Assembly: GCA_025656455.1 (NCBI GenBank)
Contig: JAHXHS010000025.1
Location: 1 to 64,000 of the forward strand
Origin: Candidatus Thiodiazotropha sp. (ex Epidulcina cf. delphinae)
GTDB lineage: Bacteria; Pseudomonadota; Gammaproteobacteria; Chromatiales; Chromatiaceae
DNA: 64,000 nt
Direction: 5' to 3'
Below are positions 8,577 to 17,542 of this stretch, in pieces. A program made the position numbers and the translations under genes. Positions within the stretch are counted from its first letter, which is position 1. Each line of letters starts with the position of its first letter. The notes beneath the pieces were generated by a model. It worked only from the letters and a program-made list of their open reading frames with translations, ran no database searches and was not told the origin of the DNA.

Positions 8577-8760
8577 GGCAGATAAACAGGGATAAAGATA
8601 AACAGGGACAGCCATCAGGATAAACAGGGACAGCCATCGTTTCCGCTACTTCAAAAAAACCCCGCTCAGAATTGAGCGGGGCATTTGCTTCAGTTCTCCA
8701 CTGCCAAACGAGACACCCACCCAAAAAGTCACCAAACGAGACACCCAGTGCGCCGAGATA
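8577..8760. repeat. Short direct repeats between satP and the MCP gene
   Basis: GATAAACAGGGACAGCCAT occurs twice in tandem at about 8598-8637, preceded by related partial units, and CCAAACGAGACACCCA occurs twice at 8705-8720 and 8732-8747. Similar short motifs flank REP-associated Y1 transposases in other gammaproteobacteria; no transposase is present here. The rest of 8487-8920 holds one terminator and no supported gene. Confidence 0.5.
8653..8681 (-). terminator. Rho-independent terminator (leftward)
   Basis: A 9-bp perfect stem CCCCGCTCA/TGAGCGGGG with a 4-base loop is followed on the minus strand by a run of seven T. It lies about 240 bases beyond the stop of the MCP gene and is the likely end of that transcript. 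Confidence 0.8.
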
Positions 8761-8920
8761 AATCGGCAAGAGATTGGAGGTGGTAGTGATCCGAGATAAT
8801 AAATTCGTGGCAGATTTTGTTTATACGGAATAACGTATATATTGACTTTATGCGGATATGAGATCGCCCGTCGGATCGCATCTCTGAGGATGGCCCAGCT
8901 GGGCACTCATATGACGATGA

Positions 8921-11254
8921 CTACACCTTGAAGCGTGCAACCAGTTGATCCAGTTGCGTTGCAGACGCCACCAGTCCATCGCTGGATTGGGAAATGCTGC
9001 TGGCGTTCTCTAGCGTTTGTTCTGCCTGTTCCGTTATCCGCACAACATTCCGATCCAGATCACCCGCCACGACAATCTGCTGTTCTGTGGCCGTTGCAAT
9101 CTGTTGGCTCATTACGTTAATAGTATCGATTGCAGAGGCTATGGAATTCAGCGTTACGCCGACCTCTTCCGCCTGATCTACAGTGGCATGGGTATGCTCA
9201 ATGCCACGATCCATCACCTCTACCGCCTGCTTGCTGCCCATCTGCAGGCTTTGAATCATGGTTTCGATCTCTTTGGTCGCCTCATGGGTGCGGTTGGCTA
9301 GCGACCTCACTTCATCCGCCACAACGGCAAAACCACGCCCCTGCTCACCCGCTCTGGCCGCTTCAATCGCCGCATTGAGCGCCAACAGGTTGGTCTGTTC
9401 CGCAATACCCTGAATTACATCCAACACCGAACCTATATCCTGACTGTTCTGTTCCAATTTTTTAATTACGCCACCACCTTCTTTGACCTGGCGTGTAACC
9501 TGTTCAATCGATGCAATCGCTCTTGAGACCACGTCGCGACCATCACCGGCGGCGGTTTCAGCCTGGCGTGCCGCTTCGGCAGTCGAAGAGGCGTTTCTTG
9601 CGACTTCCTTCACTGTTGCGGCCATTTGCGTCACTGCGGCTGCCACCTGACCGATATTCTCCTGTTCTATCTGAATGCCTTGCTCTGATGTATCAGCTAC
9701 ACCAGACAGCTGGTTTGCCGATTCGGCAATATGCATTGAAGCACTTGCAACCCCTTGAATGCTATCCCTGAATCGTGCCAGCATTCGATCCAATGCCCCA
9801 GCCATACGACCCACTTCATCCTTCTTGCCGGCCAAGTTGCTGGCGAGGGTCAGATCGGCATTCGCCTCAACTTTCGACAGGAATTCTTCCAGGCCGATAA
9901 TCGGTTTGACTGCCAATCTGCCCAGGTACCAACCAAGCAAAGCCGCAAGAACAAGTACCGTCAACAGAATTGTACCCGCCGAGGCGGTCACTACGGATGC
10001 TAATGATTCAGCTGATGAGAAGGCCTCATCTGTCTCGATTTCGCTCAAAATAGCCCAATTGAGCCCCTCAATCGCTAACGGTGTATAAGCCGAAATGACC
10101 TGTCTTCCCTGCATGCCATCGAATATCGTCAATCCAGTCTCGCCGGCAACGGCAGACCGGCTGCCTTGGGTATCAATCACCTCCAAGCCGACATTACTTC
10201 TCTTGGCGGCAATCAACTTCGCCAATTCGCTGTTTTGCTCAGCACCAATCCTTTGCAGATAAGTTTCAGTATGTTCAACAAACTCGCGGCTGATACTTCT
10301 CGCCTTGAGATCCTGTGCTACCAGATAGCTCTCACCGGTCTCTCCCAGCCCTGCTTCGCGCCATTTCAATCCGGTTGTCATGACATCGTCGATATCCCTT
10401 GAACCGATTTCAAACACCAGATAGCCAAGCAGGTCCTCATCATCAAAAACAGGTGAGGCGACAAATGCGACCTGGTTGTTGAACGCGGGACCATAAAAAC
10501 TGAAATCCTCTATCGTAATCGGTTCGCTATTTTTAGCACTTTGCAATGATTTCACCACCCGGCCGATACCAGAGTTCTTGAGCGGACCGGCTGAGACAGA
10601 TGCGGCAAAATCGGTTTGTTTGGATACGGAATAGATAACCCGCTGGGTTTCGGGTTAAACCAGTAGGATATCGAGATAGCCAAAGCGGTCACGAAAGCTT
10701 TTTAGCTGTGAGTGGTAAAGGCTATGAATCTGGCTATAGAGTGTATCGTCTTCAGGTTCAGACCAATCACCTTTACTGCCTATTGCATGGGGGTTATTCT
10801 TAAGATATTGATATTGAATGGTTATGCCATCTTCATCCAGGCCTTTCAGAGCCTGCCGCCAATCAAATGCCATACCGGCATTTTTTTGTGCAAATTCGGT
10901 TGCCAGTTCACTCTGATAATAAGCGGATAATCCGGTCCGATAAAAGTTCAGATCATGTTCATCAAACTCGCCACGAAAATTGATAAAGGCGTCATTCAAC
11001 GCCATCAGTGCATCTATCACCATCTGACTGTCGGACAAGAAGGCGATTTGACTACGAATGTTTTGGAAGTGGCCCTCTATCTGCGCCTTTTTTGTATCGC
11101 GGATGGAGATAACATTTTGTGTCGCCAGTTCATAGAGGGCATTTTTACTGGAATCGACGGCAATCCAACCTATCAATGAACTGGCTATCAAAATTGGAAG
11201 CGTCGCGAAAAGCAGTGCGCCGATAGTAACGTTTGTTTTTAAGTTCATCTTCAC
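8921..11254 (-). pseudogene. Methyl-accepting chemotaxis protein interrupted by an in-frame TAA
   Basis: A complete chemoreceptor of 777 codons would run from ATG 11254 to 8921, but codon 200 is TAA (10657-10655). The frame is the same before and after: it resumes with [17 protein letters not shown], the normal continuation of a periplasmic Cache domain. The first part has the N-terminal membrane anchor and the first half of the Cache sensor; the rest has the second half, a membrane helix, HAMP, and the cytoplasmic hairpin with [20 protein letters not shown] and [13 protein letters not shown] single base change could restore it. It lies beside a broken PstS-like gene, so the pair may have been a binding protein and its receptor. 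Confidence 0.85.
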
Positions 11255-11280
11255 GCAATTGTCCAGACTGAACAGAGAGG

Positions 11281-11872
11281 TTAATTCAGGCCGACAAACC
11301 GTTTCCGCACCACTGATTGTCCCTCGTTAGAACGGGTCCAGTCGAGAAATCTCTTAACCTCCGTGTTGGGCTCACCGTGGGTAACCAGATAGAGCTGACG
11401 GCTGATCGGGTAATTCGGGTTATCGGAAGTGGCCTGCTCACCATCGACGGAGACAAGGCCGATACGTTTGACCCCCTTCAAGAATGCCAGGCTGAGCTGA
11501 CCGATGGCGCCTCGCTCATGAATCAATCTGGCGAGAATTCTTCTGTCCGGCGTCACCACGGTGACTCCGGCATAGGCCTCTCCATTCAGTATCCTGTCTC
11601 GAAAAATATGCCTGGTAGCGGAGGCCGGCTTGACAATGAATGGTTTGATCGCGAGATCGTTACCGCCCAACTCGCACGTTCCCATGGCCGCACACTGTTC
11701 TCCACCCAGGCTTTCAGTATCGTCATTGATCTTAAAAAGTAGAACCAGGGTAGACCTTATCGGCATCCGCTATAAATTTCCCAATCGTAGAAGAGCCTTC
11801 ATAGTTGATCGTTCCGGCCGAGACGGCAACGGATGCAACTACCAGAAAAAGCAGGAGAAAATATAGTTTCAT
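11281..11872 (-). pseudogene. PstS-like phosphate/anion-binding protein, frameshifted
   Basis: Translation from ATG 11872 gives a signal peptide (MKLYFLLLFLVVASVAVSA) and then NYEGSSTIGKFI, a phosphate-binding-protein start. At a run of five A (11734-11738) the frame shifts by one base, and the rest reads KINDDTESLGGEQCAAMG, then AYAGVTVVTPD, YPISRQLYLVTHGEP and VKRFLDW, typical of the PstS-like family. The rejoined product would be about 196 residues, shorter than the usual 260-300, because a central stretch is missing after CELGG. So the gene has both a frameshift and an internal deletion. It lies 26 bases upstream of the broken MCP. Confidence 0.75.
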
Positions 11873-12319
11873 GATTCTATACCCTTAAACCTACCTTTAT
11901 TGCGGAAGGTTATTTGCAACTTACCTGTCGGCATCGAAGCAATAATCTTTAGCGTGACTCACTCAGCAGGTGAATAGACAAATCGGTGTCAATAGCATCC
12001 AGATAACCTGATGGGAAAATAGGAGGCAAAAATTGGCGGGGCTGCTGCAGTACAATCCGAAAGGAATGAAATCCGGTAGGTGGCAGCCCGGCGCAACTCC
12101 TAACAGATCGGCACGTACCGACCAGTTATACCGCTTCTCGATCAATAACCGAAACTAGCGGATTCGAGAGAAAGCGAGTGTAAAGTCAAGCAGAAATATC
12201 AACTTCTGCAACTTGTTGAAATAAATGCGGAATATTGAATTTAGTAGCAATGTCTTTCGGCGTATGCCGGAATGAGGGGATCAGGGAAGTCTACCCAGCT
12301 GCACGCCGGCACGGCAGAG
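11873..12319. other. Intergenic region without recognised content
   Basis: About 450 bases upstream of the ISL3 remnant. I see no gene, tRNA or clear repeat; weak homology to decayed insertion-sequence flank cannot be excluded. Confidence 0.3.
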
Positions 12320-12775
12320 CCTCTTCTTGTCTTACCGCCAGAGGCGGTACTTCGGCCACGAGCCAATGCGTGGGCACGCTGTTCGATCCGCCGCTACGAG
12401 GCGCCTGGGTATGATACACTGCCGGAACGGTGCTTTGAGTTCGTACCATTGAGGGGTGTCAGGGTATATTTTCGTTATGCTCCGAGGCGCGTGAACTCTC
12501 CGGAATACGGGTGGAACAGATGCCTTGGGCATCGGACAAGCGGCAGTTGGCCGAATCCCATACGTGATTTTGTCCAGATTCAAGGCCTGGCAAAGGGCGT
12601 ATAGTCAAGCTATGCAACCCTTGGCGCAATGTGCGAGCCGGGAAAAAAGGCCTGCAAGATGGGATGATTCATTTATCCGAAGCCATTAAACGCCCGGAGC
12701 ATCTGACCGAACAGCAGGAAATCCAGCCGGTCGAACTTGTGTAGTACAATATGAAATCGATCAGAAGTTATCTTT
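12320..12775 (+). pseudogene. ISL3-family transposase remnant
   Basis: Scattered pieces of an ISL3 (IS204/IS1001) transposase occur in order. First comes an N-terminal zinc-binding region (about 12405-12510) with YDTLPERCFEFVPLRGVRVY and a YAPRRV segment. After a frameshift comes VEQMPWASDKRQLAESHT (about 12511-12563). Then, after a large deletion, comes a late segment KRPEHLTEQQEIQPVELV, a stop, and YNMKSIRSYL (about 12690-12775). Intact members are about 400 residues and keep three DDE residues; those regions are absent here. The remnant ends only about 20 bases before cysK, so insertion-sequence activity may have brought or rearranged that gene. Confidence 0.75.
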
Positions 12776-12795
12776 AATGAAGGAGGAGCTTAATA

Positions 12796-13815
12796 ATGGG
12801 ATCAGCTGATAGTGTATTTAACCAAGAGGTCTGGGCGGACAATTCATTTTCAATTGGAAAAACTCCTCTTGTTCAACTCAATCGGGTAGTAGAGGGTTGC
12901 AGTGCAAGAGTGCTTGCAAAAATCGAGGGACGAAATCCTTCCTATTCCGTAAAGTGCAGAATTGGCGCCGCGATGATATGGGATGCTGAAAAAACCGGCA
13001 AACTGAAAACGGGAATGGAGATCATTGAGCCAACTTCCGGTAATACCGGTATTGCTCTTGCCTTTGTTGCCGCTTCGAGAGGATACAGTCTAACATTGGT
13101 AATGCCGGAAAGCATGAGCATCGAAAGACGAAAAGTTTTGAAGGCGCTTGGTGCTAAGTTAATACTTACGGAAGCCGCGAAAGGTATGAGTGGAGCTATC
13201 AACAAAGCGAAGGAGATTGCGGATAGTGACAGTGAAAAATATTTTATGCCGCAGCAGTTTGAGAATCCGGCAAATCCCGCGATTCACGAAAGCACAACCG
13301 GACCGGAAATCTGGGAAGCTACCGGAGGTGAAATCGATATTTTTGTATCCGGTGTTGGTACAGGTGGAACAATTACCGGCGTTTCGCGATATATAAAAGC
13401 GACAAAAGGGAAGAAATTGTTTTCCGTCGCGGTCGAACCGATTGATTCCCCTGTAATTTCCCAAAAAATCGCAGGGGAAGAATTGAAACCGGGACCTCAT
13501 AAAATACAGGGGCTGGGTGCAGGTTTCATACCGGGAACACTGGATATTTCAGTGGTTGATTCCGCTGAAAAGGTTTCAAATGAAGAATCCATTGAGATGG
13601 CAAGAAGGCTGGCTTCGGAAGAGGGTATTCTTTCAGGTATTTCAAGCGGCGCCGCCACGGTAGCCGCGATACGACTTGCACAAAAAAAAGAAAATGAAGG
13701 AAAAACAATAGTTGTAATTTTCCCGGATTCCGGAGAACGTTATTTAACTTCTATTTTATTTGAAGGTGTCTTTGATGAGGTCAATATGGCCGCAGCTTCA
13801 GATTCCATTATATAA
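12796..13815 (+). CDS. cysK: Cysteine synthase A (O-acetylserine sulfhydrylase)
   Basis: CysK makes L-cysteine from O-acetylserine and sulfide using PLP. The 339-residue product has the PLP lysine in [11 protein letters not shown], the substrate loop [11 protein letters not shown], the glycine-rich phosphate-binding loop [12 protein letters not shown], and ISSGAA and PDSGERYL near the end; all active-site motifs are intact. A strong ribosome-binding site (GGAGG) precedes ATG 12796. Codon use is AT-rich (many AAA, GAA and GGA codons) compared with the neighbours, and an ISL3 transposase remnant abuts it, so it was probably acquired. It may use sulfide from sulfur oxidation as well as from sulfate assimilation. 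Confidence 0.93.
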   Translation: MGSADSVFNQEVWADNSFSIGKTPLVQLNRVVEGCSARVLAKIEGRNPSYSVKCRIGAAMIWDAEKTGKLKTGMEIIEPTSGNTGIALAFVAASRGYSLTLVMPESMSIERRKVLKALGAKLILTEAAKGMSGAINKAKEIADSDSEKYFMPQQFENPANPAIHESTTGPEIWEATGGEIDIFVSGVGTGGTITGVSRYIKATKGKKLFSVAVEPIDSPVISQKIAGEELKPGPHKIQGLGAGFIPGTLDISVVDSAEKVSNEESIEMARRLASEEGILSGISSGAATVAAIRLAQKKENEGKTIVVIFPDSGERYLTSILFEGVFDEVNMAAASDSII

Positions 13816-13874
13816 ATTTTTTTTAAGCTCTTCCCCTGATCGGGTGGGCAGGTCATACAAATCACAACACTTTA

Positions 13875-14034
13875 GGGCCTCGGAAAAAAAGATTTAACCC
13901 AAAATGCGCCGGATTGTTGCCTGCCTTCGAGGCGTAGCGAAGGGCGCGTAGCCGGGCCTACGTAACCGAAGCTACAACAAAAAAGGCGGGCAAGAAGACA
14001 AGTAGTTTGGGTTAAATCTTTTTTTCCGCGGCCC
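13875..14034. mobile_element. 160-bp MITE, copy A, with TTA target duplications
   Basis: A 160-base element starts GGGCCTCGGAAAAAAAG and ends with the inverted equivalent; the terminal inverted repeats are about 28 bases (ending ATTTAACCCAAA). The core is itself palindromic around GTAGCCGGGCCTACG. It is flanked by TTA on both sides (13872-13874 and 14035-14037), consistent with a 3-bp target duplication. A copy in the opposite orientation at 63014-63173 differs at only two positions. It encodes nothing. TNA duplications are known for the IS1031 group of IS5 transposases, which could have moved it; that is inference. Confidence 0.85.
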
Positions 14035-14138
14035 TTAGTTCCGAATTCCTTGGGTTTCTTCACCTTCGGTTATGCTTCTTTCACGCGTATTGTGTACCAC
14101 TCTGCAATAGCCTGCTGAAAGTTTCCCGCTGGTTTCAT

Positions 14139-15203
14139 TCAATCGTCATTGAAATGGCAAGCGAAGCCCTCATGCTCGGTGTTGGCCTGTCCCCAGATCG
14201 TGTGACGCAGGTTGCGCAGATTCCTCGGACGATACTGCCGCTTTCTACCACGCTCGACGACCGACATGTGAAGTACCGGCACACCACCTCTAAGCGCCAT
14301 TACCTTACGCGGTCCCAGTACGTCGGAAAATTCCTTGAGAAACTTCTCAAAGTCTTGTGCGTGGTCATCCGCGGTCTCGTCCGGGCGTGATCGCAGATCG
14401 TCTGGGTCAACCAGCCCGCCGCTTGCCAGGGCAACCTCTACTTCGTCGGGTTCGAAGAACGTCAGCCCAGCTTCCTCGATCGCCTGCTCAATCATGAATT
14501 CGAGCGCGATATCCGACAGCCCGGCCTGACGGTACCCGCCTCCCACGTCGCTGTGGACACCGGGGAACCACACTTCGCTCACACGATCGTCCGGGACGAA
14601 CAGTGTCGGGGTAAAGAGCTTGCGCGGGTCATCGATAGAGACCAGATGAAAGACGCGCTCCACGTCCGGCCCGATACCCGTGTCCTCTCCCAGTTCTGCG
14701 GGGTCTCTGATGTGTTGATTCTTTTCTGGAATCCCTTCGGATAGCACTGTGTCCCAGATCCCCATGAACCGAACAGGGACTCGCCGGCCAGGTTGCGTAT
14801 CCTTTTCGTTGTCCGCCAGCCCAAGCGTCTGCAGGTGCGAAACGAAGCGCCGTGCAATCGCGGCGCCACGACTGAAGCCGAACACCGAAATCTCGTCACC
14901 CGGCTCATGGACATCACGCAATTGCGCCAAGGCCTGGTCCTTTATCTTTTCGAGCGACTTGGGGGCGAACCCGGTTTCCACCACTCTCCGCAACAAACCG
15001 CCTCGGGTGCCCGGACCGGTGAAGTAAAGGGACAGTTGACCTGGTGCTCCAGCAGGTGCGCCAAGCCGACCGCCGGCGCGAAGGTGAAGCTTTAGGACGT
15101 TTGAGATATTCTCGTCATCAAACGTCCCTTGGTCATTGAGCTCAGGATCGGCATCTCCCGGTTCGTTGCCGGTGCCATCAAAGCATACGAGAACCTTTTT
15201 CAT
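14139..15203 (-). CDS. DUF2235 alpha/beta-hydrolase, T6SS lipase-like
   Basis: The 354-residue protein is a DUF2235 hydrolase, the fold shared with Tle-type phospholipase effectors of type VI secretion. It starts KKVLVCFDGTGNEPGD (the family's N-terminal FDGTGN motif), has the nucleophile elbow GFSRGA near residue 110, an aspartate region (FMGIWDTV) and the late histidine motif VWFPGVHSDVGGGY, so the Ser-Asp-His triad looks complete. There is no signal peptide, and no VgrG, PAAR, Hcp or immunity gene lies nearby, so it is an orphan and its role as a secreted effector is unproven. It could also be a housekeeping or stress hydrolase. Confidence 0.85.
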   Translation of the reverse strand: MKKVLVCFDGTGNEPGDADPELNDQGTFDDENISNVLKLHLRAGGRLGAPAGAPGQLSLYFTGPGTRGGLLRRVVETGFAPKSLEKIKDQALAQLRDVHEPGDEISVFGFSRGAAIARRFVSHLQTLGLADNEKDTQPGRRVPVRFMGIWDTVLSEGIPEKNQHIRDPAELGEDTGIGPDVERVFHLVSIDDPRKLFTPTLFVPDDRVSEVWFPGVHSDVGGGYRQAGLSDIALEFMIEQAIEEAGLTFFEPDEVEVALASGGLVDPDDLRSRPDETADDHAQDFEKFLKEFSDVLGPRKVMALRGGVPVLHMSVVERGRKRQYRPRNLRNLRHTIWGQANTEHEGFACHFNDD

Positions 15204-15295
15204 GTTCGTCTTCCTTCGGTAGGTGTCCGTCTAAATATAGCCTCGTAAGAAAAATAACTGGACCCCAATCAAATTCCGAGTGATTTTGGGTGGGT

Positions 15296-15352
15296 ACTGA
15301 TTATACTCAGAGTGGCTTCGAGAGAAATCATGACTTTCTGGGGCTTTGGCAT
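15296..15352 (-). pseudogene. 5' remnant of a REP-associated Y1 transposase (RAYT)
   Basis: On the minus strand, ATG 15352 follows a good AAGGAG ribosome-binding site and opens MPKPQKVMISLEAT, the typical start of IS200-like REP-associated tyrosine transposases (family consensus MPKPRK..ISL). After 14 residues similarity ends, before the HUH and YYHCVSRC-type motifs, so only the beginning survives. Its upstream segment 15375-15410 is repeated exactly at 5784-5819. Confidence 0.6.
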
Positions 15353-15374
15353 GATATCGCTCCTTGAAGTTGTC

Positions 15375-15410
15375 CATGATAATATGGCAATGGTTTGAGT
15401 GGGTGTCCGC
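15375..15410. repeat. 36-base segment identical to 5784-5819
   Basis: CATGATAATATGGCAATGG followed by TTTGAGTGGGTGTCCGC is identical at both sites and in the same orientation. Here it lies directly upstream of the transposase remnant at 15352, so it is probably the upstream region of that element. A GGTGTCCG(T/C)CTAAAT string is repeated at 15221 and 15403. Confidence 0.8.
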
Positions 15411-15460
15411 CTAAATCTATAATAGTAGGAAAAACTGCACAATAATTTGGCCATTAGACT

Positions 15461-16033
15461 ATGAATGATCACTCTCTGCCAGATATCTATGACAAATTCG
15501 CCGGAGCAATCCAACGTTATCTAGGTAATTTTGTCGGTGATGCGACAGCCGAGGAATTAACCCAGGAGGTTTTTCTAAAAGCACAAAAAGGATTGGTCAC
15601 CTTCCAAGAACGATCCAGTATAAAAACCTGGCTCTATCGAATCGCAACCAATGTGTTGAAGGACCACCTCAAAAGCAAACACCATCGTTACGATCAGCAA
15701 AGCATCACGCTTTCTGAACTTGAATCCGATGGTGCGTCTCCAAAAGAGAATCCACTTGATCAGACCTCAATACGCGATGAAATGCGCACTTGTATTGTCG
15801 AGTTCATTCACCGGTTGCCGGAAAGCTACAGCACGGTGCTTGTACTGAGCGAACTAGAAGGATACAAGATCAAAGAGATTGCCGAAATCCTCGATGACAG
15901 CCCCGATACGGTCAAGGTACGTCTTCACCGGGCACGAATGCGACTCAGGAAAGCGCTTGAACAGGGCTGTACGTTTTCCTACGATGAAGAGAATGAACTT
16001 TCATGTGAGAAAAGAGGACCAATCACACTGTAA
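15461..16033 (+). CDS. ECF-family RNA polymerase sigma factor
   Basis: A 190-residue ECF sigma factor with region 2 (about residues 8-75, with AEELTQEVFLKA and SIKTWLYRIATNVLKDHLKSK) and region 4 (about 115-170, with LPESYSTVLVLSELEGYKIKEIAEIL and VKVRLHRARMRLRKAL). The C-terminal tail EQGCTFSYDEENELSCEKR has two cysteines, as in ECF factors that respond to redox or metal signals without a membrane anti-sigma factor. No anti-sigma gene is adjacent; instead an AhpD-like protein gene follows after 60 bases, probably in one operon. The pairing suggests oxidative or thiol stress as input, which is inference. Confidence 0.9.
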   Translation: MNDHSLPDIYDKFAGAIQRYLGNFVGDATAEELTQEVFLKAQKGLVTFQERSSIKTWLYRIATNVLKDHLKSKHHRYDQQSITLSELESDGASPKENPLDQTSIRDEMRTCIVEFIHRLPESYSTVLVLSELEGYKIKEIAEILDDSPDTVKVRLHRARMRLRKALEQGCTFSYDEENELSCEKRGPITL

Positions 16034-16093
16034 CCTTTTACAACCATTTCTCGTCTACAGGGATGAACCAGAAAACTTTTGAGGAGAGAAAAC

Positions 16094-16357
16094 GTGTCTG
16101 AAGTTGACCTGAAAATCCGTGAAATGATCGCTTTGGGTGTTGCCTATAGCCTAAATTGCCATAAGTGCCTTGAAGTCCACAAGCAGGCCGCCAAGGCGGC
16201 GGGCTTGAGCCCGGATGAGATGAACCAGGCCATTAGTATCGCGGAAAGCGTAGTGGATGGCGCCCGTAATTTGACAAAGGATGTCGCTTTCAAGTTGTTT
16301 GGCAAGGAGGTTGAAGATGTGCGTTGCTGCCCGGTTGGTAGTGAATGTTGTCCTTAA
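16094..16357 (+). CDS. AhpD-like carboxymuconolactone decarboxylase-family protein
   Basis: An 87-residue small member of the CMD/AhpD fold. The AhpD-type redox pair is present as NCHKCLEVH (CxxC followed by histidine), the residues that give AhpD its disulfide reductase and peroxidase activity. The C-terminus has two further cysteine pairs (RCCP and ECCP), possibly metal or thiol ligands. The GTG start at 16094 has GAGGAG at proper distance. It follows the ECF sigma gene and is probably both its operon partner and part of the response. The redox role is inferred from the motif. Confidence 0.85.
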   Translation: MSEVDLKIREMIALGVAYSLNCHKCLEVHKQAAKAAGLSPDEMNQAISIAESVVDGARNLTKDVAFKLFGKEVEDVRCCPVGSECCP

Positions 16358-16381
16358 AAATCAAGAAATAAGGTTGCCTGG

Positions 16382-17221
16382 ATGAAATATGTCGGCGCTC
16401 ATGTCAGCGCTTCTGGCGGGGTGGAGAACGCACCCCTCAATGCACAAACGATCGGAGCCAAGGCCTTCGCCCTGTTCACCAAGAATCAGCGTCAGTGGCA
16501 TGCCAAGCCCTTGACCGAGACCTCGATTGCGGCTTTCAGGGAGAACCTCGATAAAGTCGGCATCAGGCTCGAGCATGTGCTGCCGCATGACAGCTATCTG
16601 ATCAATCTCGGCCACCCGGAGCCTGAAGGGTTGGAGAAATCGAGAGCCGCCTTTCTCGAGGAGATGCAGCGCTGCGAGCAACTGGGGCTGTCGCTGCTCA
16701 ATTTTCATCCCGGCGCGACCTTGAGGAAGATCAGCGAGGAGCAGAGTCTGCGGTTGGTCGCCGATTCGATCAACCGGGTGTTGGAGCAGACCCAGGGCGT
16801 AACGGCGGTTATCGAGAATACCGCCGGTCAGGGCAGTACCCTGGGCCATCGGTTCGAGCATCTGGCGGCGATTATCGAGGGGGTGGAGGATAAGCGCCGG
16901 GTCGGCGTCTGTCTCGATACTTGCCACACCTTTGTGGCGGGATACGATCTGAGGACCGAGACGGCCTGTCGGGAGACCTTTGCCGAATTCGATCGGGTGG
17001 TGGGGTTTTCCTACCTGCGCGGCATGCACCTCAACGATAGCAAGCCCGGCCTGGGGGCTCGGGTCGACCGCCACCACAGCCTGGGTCAGGGCAAGCTGGG
17101 CTGGGAGGTGTTTCGCTATATCATGCGGGACGGGCGATTTGACGATATACCCCTGGTGCTGGAGACCATCGATGAGACGCTCTGGGCGGCGGAGATCGCG
17201 GCCCTGTACGCCATCTCATAA
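16382..17221 (+). CDS. nfo: Endonuclease IV (AP endonuclease)
   Basis: Nfo cleaves DNA at abasic sites in base excision repair and uses three zinc ions. The 279-residue product has the family length and its motifs in order: [14 protein letters not shown] at the start, NFHPGA (residues about 108-113), [50 protein letters not shown] and LVLETID. All of the Zn-binding His, Glu and Asp residues that I can place are present. It lies 24 bases after the AhpD-like gene and may be co-transcribed with the ECF unit, which would link it to oxidative stress. Confidence 0.96.
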   Translation: MKYVGAHVSASGGVENAPLNAQTIGAKAFALFTKNQRQWHAKPLTETSIAAFRENLDKVGIRLEHVLPHDSYLINLGHPEPEGLEKSRAAFLEEMQRCEQLGLSLLNFHPGATLRKISEEQSLRLVADSINRVLEQTQGVTAVIENTAGQGSTLGHRFEHLAAIIEGVEDKRRVGVCLDTCHTFVAGYDLRTETACRETFAEFDRVVGFSYLRGMHLNDSKPGLGARVDRHHSLGQGKLGWEVFRYIMRDGRFDDIPLVLETIDETLWAAEIAALYAIS

Positions 17222-17245
17222 GGCACCCCCGAAAATAAGCCAATT

Positions 17246-17335
17246 TCTCTCGCCAAGATCGCCAAGGAAAAAAATAAATAAGCAAAAAACAATAAGTTAT
17301 TGCTTTGCGGTCTTGGCATCTTAGCGAGAGTTTTT
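17246..17335. repeat. Dispersed palindromic repeat (CTCTCGCAAAGA type), copy 1
   Basis: Arms reading CTCTCGCCAAGATCGCCAAG and, inverted, CTTGGCATCTTAGCGAGAG enclose an AT-rich centre. Related copies are at 43881-43960 and 58380-58465; each lies downstream of a gene. They can form long imperfect hairpins followed by a T run and may act as terminators. The remainder of 17222-17542 holds no gene that I can support. Confidence 0.75.
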
Positions 17336-17542
17336 GTTTTCGGATGGACACCGTTAGTGCCCGTCTAGAAATAACAGCGTTCACCATTTCGCTATGCGCT
17401 TGGATCACGTAGCATAAGAAAGTATGCGTTTCTGGATAGGGGTTGGCTATCAGAGGAATGCGAATTTAGGTTATTGGCATTGAGGATGATTTATTCATAA
17501 AATTGCCGTCAAATAAGGAGATCACCAGGATAAACAGTTCAC

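Noticed and set aside
8586..8750. Possible CRISPR-like or tandem array
   Set aside because: Only two copies of each short repeat, spacing irregular, no cas genes.
12272..12604. 110-codon frame as an intact gene
   Set aside because: Its similarity to ISL3 transposases covers only part of the frame and continues in another frame, so it is a remnant.
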